The notes: a model not told the origin generated them from the sequence alone. 64,000 bases of DNA from Bacillota bacterium (GCA_023428025.1 JAEYZN010000031.1:1-64000), one strand, 5' to 3'. Counted from the first letter of the stretch, positions 24,165 to 33,759 are shown. Numbers and translations: made by a program.

Positions 24165-25961
24165 ATGAAAAAGATGACGTTCAAGAATTGGAGCATAAAA
24201 AATAAACTGCTTTTATATTTTATTTTGATTGCAATTGCATCAATTTTAGCTGCGGGAATTATCATCAATGCGTTGTTCTCAAATGCGCTGGAAAATGCTT
24301 CATATGAATCAACAAAAGTCGCGATTGGGCAAATAAATAATAGTATTGATTATTCCATTCTGAATTATGAAAATATAATAGATGTTATTGGAAGGAACAC
24401 ACAGGTTATTCGATACATGAGAGGAAACAGCGGACAATCTGCTTCTGAAGAATGGGGGCTGTTAGAAGCCAATATAAAAAGCTTGATTGATGACTTCCAA
24501 TATAAGTATTATGGTATTGAAGGCATAGCAATCATAGGACATGATGGCTCCTTCATAAGCAACGAATTAAGCCCTGTTCAGCAAGAATTATTGGTTAATG
24601 AATCGTGGTATACAGAATCTATCGCCAAAACGGAGAAGTTGAATATTTTTGGTGATATGGGTACCCGTAATATCAAACGCACAGAACAGATAAGTACCAA
24701 TGATTATTTTACCATTACCAAAGCGATTAAAGACCCTGCAACGAATTGGCCCATGGGTGTAATAGTCGTAGATTTGAATATCAAGCTTCTGGAAAACTTG
24801 GTGAAAAGCACACGGATTGGGAAGAATGGATTTGTTTATATTATAGATTCGCAGGATAAAATTATATATTCCCCAAACGAAAAAGTGACATGTCGGGTCA
24901 AACAGGAGTGGTTTGGTGATGACAGGACATTTATTAAAATATTAAAGGGGGCACCATATCAGTTTATTTTCACATCTTCTTTTTATACGGAATGGAAGAT
25001 TGTTGGTGTATTATATCAAAGTGAGACGATTGCGGAGGTATTAAAACTCAGGCTTTATTTACTATATATTCTGATCGGAATATGTTTACTTGCGATTCCT
25101 GCATCGATAATGTTATCTTCAAATATCGCAAAACCAATTAAAAAGCTTCAAATGCTGATGAAACAAGCAGAACAGGGTACATTGGATGTCAGGTTTAATG
25201 CAAAGAGCCAAGATGAGATTGGCCAGCTTGGAAACAGTTTCAACAAAATGCTGATCGAGATTAAAGAGCTCATGAACGAAATTTATAAGGAGCAGCGAAG
25301 CAAGCGAAAAGCTGAATTGCGTATTCTGCAGTCTCAAATCAAGCCGCACTTCTTATACAACACATTGGATACGATTCATTGGATGTGCAAGAAATACGAG
25401 GCCAAAGATATTATTGAGATCGTGAATGCGCTGACAAAACTATTCCGCCTTGCGCTCAGTAAAGGTAAGGAAACGATCAGCCTGAAAGAAGAGCTTGAGC
25501 ATGTTGGGAGCTATCTTATTATACAGAAGGAAAGATATGAAGACCTGATAAGCTATGAGATTATTGAAAACGAGCAAATTGGCAGCTTAATGGTGCAAAA
25601 GCTCATATTGCAGCCGCTGGTCGAAAATGCAATCTATCATGGACTAAAGATAAAGAAAGACAAGGGAAGGATCACAGTATCCTCGGAGATAGAGAATGAT
25701 GTATTATTATTAAAAGTGGAAGATAATGGTATTGGAATTGAAGAAGAAAAACTCAAGGAGCTGAACGAAATGCTGCAAAGCCAGAGGGATCGCCAAGACG
25801 GCTACGGCATATTTAATGTCAATGACAGAATTAAACTCACGTATGGCGATAAATATGGGCTGGATCTTTACAGTAAGTATGGCGCTGGTACCATAGCGGT
25901 GATAAAGCATCCGATCATTGAGGAGGGGGCAATCCATGTTAAAAGTTTTAATCGCGGATGA
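24165..25961 (+). CDS. YesM-type sensor histidine kinase
   Basis: A 598-residue membrane kinase: helix 1 (~15-37), a large extracytoplasmic sensor domain (~38-288, dCache-like), helix 2 (~290-312), HAMP (~313-365), His_kinase domain with phospho-acceptor His395 in QIKPHFLYNTL, and HATPase with N box QPLVENAIYHG, G1 VEDNGIGI and G2 GYGIFNVNDR. This is the YesM/LytS-like class that usually senses extracellular carbohydrate, often through a binding protein. It overlaps the response-regulator gene by 26 bp, and a binding-protein gene follows that, forming a three-part sensing unit. Confidence 0.9.
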   Translation: MKKMTFKNWSIKNKLLLYFILIAIASILAAGIIINALFSNALENASYESTKVAIGQINNSIDYSILNYENIIDVIGRNTQVIRYMRGNSGQSASEEWGLLEANIKSLIDDFQYKYYGIEGIAIIGHDGSFISNELSPVQQELLVNESWYTESIAKTEKLNIFGDMGTRNIKRTEQISTNDYFTITKAIKDPATNWPMGVIVVDLNIKLLENLVKSTRIGKNGFVYIIDSQDKIIYSPNEKVTCRVKQEWFGDDRTFIKILKGAPYQFIFTSSFYTEWKIVGVLYQSETIAEVLKLRLYLLYILIGICLLAIPASIMLSSNIAKPIKKLQMLMKQAEQGTLDVRFNAKSQDEIGQLGNSFNKMLIEIKELMNEIYKEQRSKRKAELRILQSQIKPHFLYNTLDTIHWMCKKYEAKDIIEIVNALTKLFRLALSKGKETISLKEELEHVGSYLIIQKERYEDLISYEIIENEQIGSLMVQKLILQPLVENAIYHGLKIKKDKGRITVSSEIENDVLLLKVEDNGIGIEEEKLKELNEMLQSQRDRQDGYGIFNVNDRIKLTYGDKYGLDLYSKYGAGTIAVIKHPIIEEGAIHVKSFNRG

Positions 25962-27141
25962 CGAACCCAAAATACGAAAAGGCCTCAGGGAAGCGTTTCA
26001 ATGGAGCGACATGGGAATGGAGGTTGTCGCATTAGCTGAAGATGGAGTTGAGGCGCTTAATGCGGCAAAGGAACACCATCCGGATGTCTGCCTGATCGAT
26101 ATTTGCATGCCTGGCCTCAATGGGTTAGAGTTGATAGAAAGACTGAAAAATATTAACCCGTATGGTGTGAATATAATTGTATCTGGACATGAGGAGTTTG
26201 AATACGCAAAATCAGCCATAAACCTTGGGGTTTATGATTATGTGTTAAAGCCTGTCATTGAAGAGGATTTAAAGAAAATACTTATTAAAGCGGCGGATAT
26301 TATTGAAAAGGAACGAATCAAAAGGAAGCGGTATGAATGGGCAGAAAAACAGCTCATGAAAAATATGGCTGTGCTCAAGGACCGTTTTATGCGCGAGTGG
26401 CTGGAGGGCTCGTTAAGCAAAGAGGAAATTGAGGAGCAGCTGGTTTTTTTCAATATAAAGCTTTCCGGTGATATCGGATTGCTTGTGTTAAATACTCAAA
26501 CAAGCAACCAGCATGACAACCTGCTTTCCGAAAAGCAGGCACATGTTTTTTCTTTTGTGTTACAGCATTTGTTGGAAGAACGCCTGAGCAAGTTTCCAAA
26601 CAAAGTGATTACAAGTGATAGCCAAAACAATATTCTTACAGTGGTTGAAAACGCTGATTTCGACGGGCTTCAAAGAATCTCAAAAAGCATTGAGCAGGAG
26701 ATCAAAGACAAGCTACAATATGAATGCAGAATATTTTGTTTAAACGCTGGAAATATATATTCCGAACTGTGTTTATACTATGAGGAAGTTTTAAAAGAAA
26801 TTGATGAGGCAGCCGACCGCCTGCCTATCATTACAAAAATCACAGACTATGTGGAACGGCACTTCAATGAAATGGACTTGGGCTTGAACAGCATTGCCGA
26901 GAAATACTCATGGAGCCTTGCGCATTTAAGCCGTGTGTTTAAACGTGAAATGGGTATTACTTTTATGGAATTTTTAATAAAGGTTCGCATGCGTGAGGCG
27001 ATAAAGCTTCTGACCAAGACGGATATGCGTATCTATGAAATCGCGGAAAAAGTGGGTTATCAGAGTCAACACTATTTTTGCGCGCGGTTTAAGAAGATAT
27101 TTGGTATTGCTCCCACTGAATACCGAGACAAGGCGGAGTGA
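25936..27141 (+). CDS. YesN-type response regulator (REC + AraC HTH)
   Basis: A 401-residue regulator with an N-terminal receiver domain (ADDEPKIRKG acid pocket, phospho-acceptor Asp55 in CLIDICMPG, Lys in VLKPV), a variable middle, and a C-terminal AraC double HTH (~300-400: LNSIAEKYSWSLAHLSRVFKR and IYEIAEKVGYQSQHYFCARFKK). ATG 25936 follows GAGGAGGGG within the end of the kinase gene. AraC-type regulators bind direct repeats upstream of -35; matching repeats occur before 28311 and 36947, the probable targets. Confidence 0.9.
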   Translation: MLKVLIADDEPKIRKGLREAFQWSDMGMEVVALAEDGVEALNAAKEHHPDVCLIDICMPGLNGLELIERLKNINPYGVNIIVSGHEEFEYAKSAINLGVYDYVLKPVIEEDLKKILIKAADIIEKERIKRKRYEWAEKQLMKNMAVLKDRFMREWLEGSLSKEEIEEQLVFFNIKLSGDIGLLVLNTQTSNQHDNLLSEKQAHVFSFVLQHLLEERLSKFPNKVITSDSQNNILTVVENADFDGLQRISKSIEQEIKDKLQYECRIFCLNAGNIYSELCLYYEEVLKEIDEAADRLPIITKITDYVERHFNEMDLGLNSIAEKYSWSLAHLSRVFKREMGITFMEFLIKVRMREAIKLLTKTDMRIYEIAEKVGYQSQHYFCARFKKIFGIAPTEYRDKAE

Positions 27142-28062
27142 ATGATGAAGATGGTCAGGTTAAAGAGCATAACTCAGCTAAAATGGCTGGCACTTCTAAT
27201 CATTCTCGTACTCTGTTCTTCTTGCACTGTACAGAATGAAGGATACCAACACGTTGTCGGGGTTTCGCTCAATCAGATAAATGATATTTGGAACAGCGAG
27301 TTTTGCTCTGCTCTGTTATTAAACAGCAAAAGCGACGAAACGATTAACTTTGTGTTTATGGACGCCGCTGGAGACGTGATTCGCCAGAAACAAGATATTG
27401 AAAAGCTTATGGATATGGAGGTGGATGCGCTGATTATTGTCCCGGAGAACATAGATTTTCTGGAAGACATATTATATGAGGCGATTGATCATGAGTGCAT
27501 TGTGGGCATAGTCGGAAAACTGGTACAGGATGAGGAAATATATACGTTCAACGTCTATCCGGACAACCCCCGTATTGGGTTTCTCGCTGGACAGTATATG
27601 GCGGATAAACTGGATGGCAGCGGTCATATATTGGAAGTGCTTGGCGAGGAAGATTTGCTGAAAACACAAGAGATTACGGCAGGATTTAGAGAAGCGCTTC
27701 AAAACCACGAAGGTATTAAAGTCCCATATGTTCTTGTGGGGAAGGATTCGAGGGATACAGTGAAAGAACGGGTTGTGGAAATTTTTCTGAAGGAACCTTT
27801 TACGGATGCTGTTTTTGCGCATTCAGACGCAATGGCATGGGGCGCAAGAATAGCGCTTGATAACCTTGGGCAGACTGCGCTCGTTGTAGGTGTGGGATGG
27901 GGAAATAAGGCCGATGCGAAAGCCTTAATTGACAAAGGGGCGATTGATGCGGCCGTTTATATATCCACGGGTGCTAGCGAAACATTCGCGCAGATTCAAA
28001 AAGCAATTAACGGACAAGATGTAACCAAAAAGATTAAAATACAACCTGTCGTGATTCACTGA
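27142..28062 (+). CDS. Sugar-binding lipoprotein of the sensing unit
   Basis: A 306-residue Peripla_BP_4-type lipoprotein with lipobox CSSC (Cys ~28). Ligand-domain landmarks: VGVSLNQINDIWNSEF, DALIIVPEN, GFLAGQYMADKL, VFAHSDAMAWGARIAL. It starts immediately after the response-regulator stop (ATG 27142). Encoded with the kinase and regulator rather than with the importer, it is likely a ligand-presenting subunit of the sensor, as known for XylFII-LytS-YesN-type systems of clostridia. It is distinct in sequence from the importer binding protein at 36947. Confidence 0.8.
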   Translation: MMKMVRLKSITQLKWLALLIILVLCSSCTVQNEGYQHVVGVSLNQINDIWNSEFCSALLLNSKSDETINFVFMDAAGDVIRQKQDIEKLMDMEVDALIIVPENIDFLEDILYEAIDHECIVGIVGKLVQDEEIYTFNVYPDNPRIGFLAGQYMADKLDGSGHILEVLGEEDLLKTQEITAGFREALQNHEGIKVPYVLVGKDSRDTVKERVVEIFLKEPFTDAVFAHSDAMAWGARIALDNLGQTALVVGVGWGNKADAKALIDKGAIDAAVYISTGASETFAQIQKAINGQDVTKKIKIQPVVIH

Positions 28063-28131
28063 ACATGTTTAAATGTTTAAACCGTCAGCGTGTTTATTCT
28101 GTGTGCACGTGAATTGTTATGATTACCCTTT

Positions 28132-28196
28132 TTGCAAAAAAACAAACAATACACGCAAAATAGTATAAAGACTTCCCCGTTGATCATTTCTATAAT
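28132..28196 (+). promoter_or_regulatory. Promoter with putative YesN-type sites, catabolic operon
   Basis: Contains TTGCAAAA (28132-28139) and GCAAAATA ~22 bp further on as direct half-sites, AAAGAC as a poor -35, and TATAAT (28191-28196). The same arrangement with identical spacing (59 bp from TTGC to TATAAT) occurs at 36839-36903; 31 of the first 39 positions are identical. Confidence 0.65.
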
Positions 28197-28204
28197 CTAA
28201 CTGA

Positions 28205-28221
28205 AGTGATTGTTAATCACT
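28205..28221. promoter_or_regulatory. Inverted repeat GTGAT-N5-ATCAC near +1
   Basis: AGTGATT/AATCACT arms with a 3-nt centre, 9 bp after TATAAT. The matching repeat at 36914-36928 lies 10 bp after its TATAAT, so this is a shared operator or RNA element rather than chance. Confidence 0.55.
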
Positions 28222-28310
28222 CCAAAGAATTATGAACATTAAACAAAGTGTTTCTATTTGGGCTTTGGTGTTTTATTGACATATAAAAAATGATACAAGA
28301 GGAACAGAAA

Positions 28311-28667
28311 ATGAAGAAGTATTGCATGGTTAATGTCATCAAACAGGAGTATCTGGTTGCTTATATTGAGGCGCATTTAAATCCATGGGAGGAACTGCTC
28401 ACATGTCTTAAGGAGGCGGGGACACATGAAGAGTGGATATACATGTATAAAAACCTTGCCATTCTTTTTATCGAATGCGAAGACATGGATATGTACGTTG
28501 AAAAATTTGCAAAAAGCGAGACGGGAAAGAAATGGCTCAAAAAAATGTCTGAATATCTGGAATTCACAGAATTTGCGGACGATTCAGGTCAGGCAAAAAA
28601 TTCGCCCGTCAGCTTAAGAAAAGTTTTCGATCTCAATGAGCAGCTTAGGGGCCATATAATGGATTAA
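28311..28667 (+). CDS. rhaM: L-rhamnose mutarotase-like protein
   Basis: A 118-residue dimeric ferredoxin-fold (DUF718/RhaM) protein that interconverts alpha and beta anomers of L-rhamnose-like aldoses. His22 in EAHLNPWEEL aligns with the catalytic His of RhaM, followed by LKEAGTHEEWIYMY, and the NSPVSLRKVFDL C-terminal block matches the family. ATG 28311 with an AAGAGG site is preferred; the in-frame ATG 28290 lacks one. First gene of the catabolic operon; L-lyxose is a C5 analogue of L-rhamnose, so it could also act on L-lyxose. Confidence 0.85.
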   Translation: MKKYCMVNVIKQEYLVAYIEAHLNPWEELLTCLKEAGTHEEWIYMYKNLAILFIECEDMDMYVEKFAKSETGKKWLKKMSEYLEFTEFADDSGQAKNSPVSLRKVFDLNEQLRGHIMD

Positions 28668-28739
28668 TAGCCGTTTCACGAAATAAATTTGCTGACGTTG
28701 AAAAATATGTTTGCCGGACCCGGCAGAAAGGTGAGAGAA

Positions 28740-30125
28740 ATGATGACAATGAAAAAACCCAGAGCATTAATTGTTCCTTGCAGGTGGATAGAAGGAAACC
28801 CCGTCGACGTGATTGACGCTCAGATTAAGTCCGCTTTGGAATTAATCAATAAAGCAGACATCGATTACGATGTGACAGACATGGTGGTGTATGATAAAGA
28901 CGCGAATTCAATAAGGCAGAAATATAATGCGGCCAATTATGACTTCTCAATTATCATTATACCGACTTGGCTTGAGCCAATGCTCCCCATAAGAGCGATC
29001 AAGGATTTCCTGAATAAACCCATTGTCGTGTGGGGGTTCGGGACATTTAATCAATATGGAAAGCGTGTGGATATGGGTTCTATTCCGGGGTCGGGCGTGT
29101 TAAAAGGGACGCTTCGGGAAATGGGAGTGGAACATGAATACTTGTATTATCTCCCGGGCAACGAAAAGACCGATCAGATAATGTTGACCAGATTAAGAAA
29201 GATTGCAAATGTTGCAAGAGCCATTTCGATGCTGGACAAGGCAAAAATTGCTTCCATCGGCTATCTTTTTGGCGGTATGACGCTTGGAGATATTGATACT
29301 ACCAAGATGAACACAGTTTTTGGTCCGGAACTTATGGAAAAGGACTTGTATTCATTGATCAGGGAAATGGAATCAATTGACGTTTCCGGCCAGGATTATG
29401 CTGACACCAGGAAATTTGTTGAAGGACATTTTAAAGCAAGCATAGGTGACAGAATCGACAAGGCGGTCAGGATGTATATGGTTCTGAAAAACTATGTGGA
29501 TGATTACAATCTGGCCGCGATTACAGTGAAATGTCATTTTGAGTTAAGTGTTGAATATGGACAGACGGCTTGCATACCTTTATCAGTTTTAGGAAACTCG
29601 GTCGTGGCCGCCTGTGAATCCGACATACCCGTATTGCTAACCCAACTGGTCATGACCTATCTTTCCGGGGGGAAGAGTTCAGCATATGTCGACCTTCATG
29701 AAATCTCAGAGAAAGGACTGCTGATCGGCGCATGCGGATATGCCCCATCCAGCATGTGCATCGGAAAGAAAATTGCATGCGGATGCTGCAATCCGGGTGA
29801 TCAGGCTTCGGATAATTCATATAACGGATACATAACGAATATGAGCCACTTGGATAAAGGCAAAGTGACGATCGGTCGCATCCTGAAAGAAAAAGATGGC
29901 GGATTTGCACTGCACTATACGACAGGCGATGCGGTTGGTGATATTGGCCAAATGAACCAATACGGACTTCCCCAATTCGCCTTCACCGAGGTTGTTCTGG
30001 ATTCCGGGGTCGACAGGTTTGCTCAAAGCCTGGGAAGCCATCATTACGCGGTCGTTTATGAGGATCTTCGTGATGAGTTTGACCTGTTCTGCCGATATAA
30101 GAATATTAAAAATCTAAAATATTAA
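28740..30125 (+). CDS. L-fucose/L-arabinose isomerase-fold protein
   Basis: A 461-residue protein of the FucI/AraA-like isomerase superfamily. An N-terminal Rossmann-like part (~1-170) leads to a region with candidate metal ligands: Glu in ACESDIPVL, Asp in YVDLHEI, and His in SLGSHHYAVVY near the C-terminus. These positions follow the Glu-Asp-His set of L-fucose isomerases. Reaction type, aldose-ketose isomerisation, is likely; the sugar is unknown. Start ATG 28740 follows AAAGGTGA. Several Cys residues (CGCC cluster around ~345) are unusual. Confidence 0.65.
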   Translation: MMTMKKPRALIVPCRWIEGNPVDVIDAQIKSALELINKADIDYDVTDMVVYDKDANSIRQKYNAANYDFSIIIIPTWLEPMLPIRAIKDFLNKPIVVWGFGTFNQYGKRVDMGSIPGSGVLKGTLREMGVEHEYLYYLPGNEKTDQIMLTRLRKIANVARAISMLDKAKIASIGYLFGGMTLGDIDTTKMNTVFGPELMEKDLYSLIREMESIDVSGQDYADTRKFVEGHFKASIGDRIDKAVRMYMVLKNYVDDYNLAAITVKCHFELSVEYGQTACIPLSVLGNSVVAACESDIPVLLTQLVMTYLSGGKSSAYVDLHEISEKGLLIGACGYAPSSMCIGKKIACGCCNPGDQASDNSYNGYITNMSHLDKGKVTIGRILKEKDGGFALHYTTGDAVGDIGQMNQYGLPQFAFTEVVLDSGVDRFAQSLGSHHYAVVYEDLRDEFDLFCRYKNIKNLKY

Positions 30126-30148
30126 GAGCAACTGCCGTGCATAAATAC

Positions 30149-30184
30149 AATCAGATTCCTTAACTTGCATTAAGGAATCTGATT
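30149..30184. other. 15-bp perfect intercistronic hairpin
   Basis: AATCAGATTCCTTAA (30149-30163) and TTAAGGAATCTGATT (30170-30184) flank a 6-nt loop immediately before the rhaA start. No T-run follows. It could set the mRNA end between the two isomerase genes or hide the rhaA ribosome site region. Confidence 0.7.
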
Positions 30185-30214
30185 CATAAATCTGTATGAA
30201 TGGCGAGGAAGACA

Positions 30215-31474
30215 ATGGACGAAAAAAACGTAATAATAGGGTTCCAGTATGCGAAGGCTCTGTATGATGATCTTGGCATCAATGTGGAAGACGCGATGAA
30301 AAAAGCGGATACCATACCGGTATCCATGCATTGCTGGCAAGGTGATGATCTGATTGGTTTTGATGGCATAGGTGAATTAACGGGCGGAATTGCTGCGACC
30401 GGCAATTTTTTTGGCCGTGCGCGGACGCCTGACGAACTGAGAAAGGATATTGATGAAGCCTTAAAGCTGGCACCTGGAGAGAAGAAGCTCAATCTGCATG
30501 CATGTTATGCTGAAAAGCAAAACAAACATGTGAATCGCGATGAGATCACCATAGAGCTTTTCCAAAACTGGGTGGATTGGGCGGCCCAACGGAATCTGGG
30601 CTTGGATTTCAACCCCACATTTTTCTCACATCCGATGATGGACGGGGATCTGTCGCTGGCCAGTCCGAAGGAAGACAAAAGGAAATTCTGGGTCGAGCAC
30701 GGAAAACGCTGCCGTGAAATTGGCCTAGAATTTACGAAAAGACTTGCAAAACCGTGCATAGTAAATTACTGGATGCCGGATGGCTATAAGGATAACCCTG
30801 CCGATACAGTCAGGCTGCGCGCTTTGATGACGGATTCACTTGACGAAATATTCGAAAAGGATTTTCAGAGTACGCTGTTAAAGGAATCGCTTGAAAGCAA
30901 ACTGTTTGGTTTTGGTCTTGAAAGCTATACCGTTGTAAGCCATGAATATGCGCTTGGCTATGCGATCACGAGAAATAAGTTGTATTGCCTTGACGCGGGA
31001 CATTTCCATCCCACGGAGACAATAAGCTCAAAGCTTAGTGCGCTCGTGCCTTTCGTGAAAGGCATCATGCTACACGTCAGCCGCGGCGTCCGCTGGGACA
31101 GCGATCATGTTGTGCTACTGGATGACGAGCTACAAAGAATCATGGACGAAATCGTCCTGAATGCCTATGAAGGCAGAGTCAACATCGGTCTGGATTATTT
31201 TGACGCATCAATCAATAGAATCGTCTGCTGGGTCATCGGTATGCGCAATACCAGAAAAGCGATATTAAGCTCATGCCTCGCGCCCATAGAGAAGGCGCGA
31301 TTAGCCGAAAGGAATGGGGACTATACAGCGAGAATCGCGCTTATGGAGGAAAGAAAGCTTCTGCCCGTGGGAGCGGTTTGGGATTATTACTGCATGACGC
31401 GAAATGTGCCGGTAGCAGAAGACTGGCTCAAGGATGTCAAACAGTATGAATGCGATGTACTGTCAAAGAGATAA
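30215..31474 (+). CDS. rhaA: L-rhamnose isomerase family enzyme
   Basis: A 419-residue RhaA-type TIM barrel. Signature blocks: SMHCWQGDD near the N-terminus, GLESYTVVSHEYALGYA, CLDAGHFHPTE, MLHVSRGVRWDSDHVVLL and IGLDYFDASINRI, which contain the Glu/Asp/His metal ligands. RhaA enzymes isomerise L-rhamnose to L-rhamnulose and also L-lyxose to L-xylulose. ATG 30215 gives the standard family length and has GAGGAAG before it; ATG 30200 is upstream of that site. Next in line is an L-xylulokinase-like gene rather than rhamnulokinase plus aldolase, favouring an L-lyxose role. Confidence 0.92.
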   Translation: MDEKNVIIGFQYAKALYDDLGINVEDAMKKADTIPVSMHCWQGDDLIGFDGIGELTGGIAATGNFFGRARTPDELRKDIDEALKLAPGEKKLNLHACYAEKQNKHVNRDEITIELFQNWVDWAAQRNLGLDFNPTFFSHPMMDGDLSLASPKEDKRKFWVEHGKRCREIGLEFTKRLAKPCIVNYWMPDGYKDNPADTVRLRALMTDSLDEIFEKDFQSTLLKESLESKLFGFGLESYTVVSHEYALGYAITRNKLYCLDAGHFHPTETISSKLSALVPFVKGIMLHVSRGVRWDSDHVVLLDDELQRIMDEIVLNAYEGRVNIGLDYFDASINRIVCWVIGMRNTRKAILSSCLAPIEKARLAERNGDYTARIALMEERKLLPVGAVWDYYCMTRNVPVAEDWLKDVKQYECDVLSKR

Positions 31475-31520
31475 CGGCCTGAATTGTGAATGACGAGGCC
31501 ATAGGGAAAGGCATTATTTG

Positions 31521-33059
31521 ATGAGGTACTATTTAGGGCTTGACAACGGGGGGACAACGACAAAAGCCGCGCTCTTCAATCAGAAAGGCGAGGAAGTCTG
31601 CGTGGCGTCCACAGAAACACGGATGCTCATTCCGCAGCCGGGTTTTATCGAGCGGGACATGGAGGAGATGTGGGGGGCAAATTGTCAGGTCATTAAGCGC
31701 GTTATCAAAAGCTCTGGAATCGATCCCAAAAATATCGCCGGCGTAGCAGTATGTGGTCACGGCAAGGGGCTCTATCTGTGGGGCAAAAACGGCAGACCTG
31801 CCCGTCCCGGTATTATTTCCACAGACAACAGGGCGTATGAATACCCGCTGCGCTGGAAGGAAAACGGAGTGGAGCCGCTTGCGTTCAAGCTATCCTACCA
31901 GCATATTCTCGCCTGCCAGCCGGTATCGTTGTTAGCTTGGTTACTCGACAATGAACCGGAAGTTACAGACAATATAGAGTGGATTTTTGAATGTAAGGAT
32001 TATATCCGATTTCGCCTGACCGGCGAGGCGTATGGGGAAATCACTGATTATTCAGGAACCAGCCTGATCAATCTGTATACCGGAACGTATGACGACAAGT
32101 TAATCGGTCTTTTTGGCCTTGAAAAATTGAGGAAAGCATTGCCGCCGCTGCGTAGATCAATGGATATATGCGGCTATGTAACCGGGGACGCCGCCGCGGA
32201 ATGCGGCCTTACTGCCGGGACGCCAGTTGCGGGCGGGATGTTTGATATCGACGCGTGTGCCGTGGCGGTCAATGTGCTGTCCGAAAAGAACATTTGTATG
32301 ATTGCCGGTACGTGGAGTATCAACGAGTATATACGCAGAGAACCGGTGGTAGACGGTTCCATCCTCATGAATTCGCTGTTCTGTCTGCCGGGCTATTATC
32401 TGATAGAAGAATGCAGTCCGACGTCGGCAGGAAATAACGAATGGTTTATTAAAACGTTTTTGCAGGAAGCCATTAAGTTGGAACGAATTAACGGTGAGAG
32501 AATATATGACCAGATTAACGAAAATGTCGGGAGGATTCCGGCTCAGGAGTTTTGCCCAATCTTTTTTCCCTTTCTGATGGCGAGCAATGTGCACCCGAAC
32601 GCCAAAGGATGTTTTCTGGGCATAAGCAACTATCATACGCGGACCCACTTTCTACGCGGCATTTACGAGGGAATAGCCTACTCCCACAAGTACCACCTTG
32701 AGAAGCTTCTGCGTACGACTCCCGCCGCGCCCGAGAGCATACGTTTAGCCGGCGGTGTAGCCCATTCCAAGGTATGGACGCAGATATTTGCTGATGTGAC
32801 GGGATTCCCTGTTGAAACCGTCAAGGTGAACGAGACCGGCGCGCTTGGCTGCGCCATCGCCGCGGCGGTAGCGGTAGGAGATTATGCTGATATTATGGAA
32901 GCGGCAGATAATATGTGTTCCATCGCACACGCTGTTGAGCCTATAAGCGCTAATATTTCAGCATATCAGGAAAAATATGAACTCTACATGAAATCTATAT
33001 TTGCCCTTGATGCTGTATGGGATGACTATAGAAACCTATATGAAAGGATGGTGATTTGA
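31521..33059 (+). CDS. lyxK: L-xylulokinase-like FGGY kinase
   Basis: A 512-residue FGGY carbohydrate kinase most similar in feel to E. coli LyxK: YYLGLDNGGTTTKAALF phosphate-binding start, PQPGFIERDMEEMW, GVAVCGHGKGLYLW, ISTDNRA, HPVSLLRWL-like CQPVSLLAWLL, GGMFDIDA, SPTSAGNNEWF, RLAGGVAHSKVW and ETGALGCAIAA. LyxK phosphorylates L-xylulose to L-xylulose-5-phosphate. ATG 31521 is preferred to TTG 31518 next to it. Flanked by rhaA and an araD-type 4-epimerase, the placement fits an L-xylulose route. Confidence 0.8.
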   Translation: MRYYLGLDNGGTTTKAALFNQKGEEVCVASTETRMLIPQPGFIERDMEEMWGANCQVIKRVIKSSGIDPKNIAGVAVCGHGKGLYLWGKNGRPARPGIISTDNRAYEYPLRWKENGVEPLAFKLSYQHILACQPVSLLAWLLDNEPEVTDNIEWIFECKDYIRFRLTGEAYGEITDYSGTSLINLYTGTYDDKLIGLFGLEKLRKALPPLRRSMDICGYVTGDAAAECGLTAGTPVAGGMFDIDACAVAVNVLSEKNICMIAGTWSINEYIRREPVVDGSILMNSLFCLPGYYLIEECSPTSAGNNEWFIKTFLQEAIKLERINGERIYDQINENVGRIPAQEFCPIFFPFLMASNVHPNAKGCFLGISNYHTRTHFLRGIYEGIAYSHKYHLEKLLRTTPAAPESIRLAGGVAHSKVWTQIFADVTGFPVETVKVNETGALGCAIAAAVAVGDYADIMEAADNMCSIAHAVEPISANISAYQEKYELYMKSIFALDAVWDDYRNLYERMVI

Positions 33060-33060
33060 C

Positions 33061-33759
33061 TTGCTGGAACAACTGAAAGAGGATGTGCTGGCGGCAAACC
33101 TGCTTCTTTCACGATACGGATTGATTGTTTTAACATGGGGAAATGTATCCGCCATTGATCGAAGAGCAGGTTTGGTCGTCATCAAACCAAGCGGTATGGA
33201 ATATTCTGAAATGAAAGCGGAGGACATGGTCGTTGTAGACTTGGACGGTAATATTGAAGAGGGCGTGCGGCGCCCGTCATCGGATCTCGCAACGCACCTA
33301 GAGCTGTACCGCAATTTTAAGAATATTGGGGGAATTGTTCATACGCATTCAAGAATGGCTACGGCTTTTGCCCAAGCCGAACGCAGTATACCCTGCTATG
33401 GAACCACGCATGCCGATTATTTTTACGGAGAAATTCCAGTAACACGCAAGCTAACGCCTTTAGAAATAAAAAACGACTATGAGCTTAATACGGGTAAAGT
33501 CATCGTTGAATCTTTTAAAACCATTTGCCCGGAGCATATGCCTGCCGTATTAGTCAGCAAGCATGGGCCATTTACATGGGGCAAAAACGCTTTAAATGCG
33601 GTGGAAAATGCGCTGGTCCTTGAAGAAGTCGCGGAAATAGCATACCGCTCCATCTCTATAAGCAGTGATATCACACCTGCTCAAAAGGATCTGACAGATA
33701 AGCACTTTTTCCGGAAGCATGGAAAAAATGCTTATTATGGCCAGATTAATATCCAATAA
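33061..33759 (+). CDS. araD: L-ribulose-5-phosphate 4-epimerase
   Basis: A 232-residue class II aldolase-fold epimerase converting L-ribulose-5-P to D-xylulose-5-P. Family residues: TWGNVSAIDR, KPSGMEY, zinc ligands in GIVHTHSRMA and HADYFYG, LVSKHGPFTWG, and the C-terminal HGKNAYYGQ with the catalytic Tyr. The AraD/UlaF/SgbE group cannot be split further by eye. The start is TTG 33061 just after the kinase stop, with AAGGATGGTGA upstream. It provides the exit into the pentose phosphate pathway. Confidence 0.92.
   Translation: MLEQLKEDVLAANLLLSRYGLIVLTWGNVSAIDRRAGLVVIKPSGMEYSEMKAEDMVVVDLDGNIEEGVRRPSSDLATHLELYRNFKNIGGIVHTHSRMATAFAQAERSIPCYGTTHADYFYGEIPVTRKLTPLEIKNDYELNTGKVIVESFKTICPEHMPAVLVSKHGPFTWGKNALNAVENALVLEEVAEIAYRSISISSDITPAQKDLTDKHFFRKHGKNAYYGQINIQ

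Noticed and set aside
28311..33759. Classical L-rhamnose pathway
   Set aside because: rhaM and rhaA are present, but the kinase resembles LyxK and the next enzyme is a pentulose-5-P epimerase, with no rhamnulose-1-phosphate aldolase in the window.
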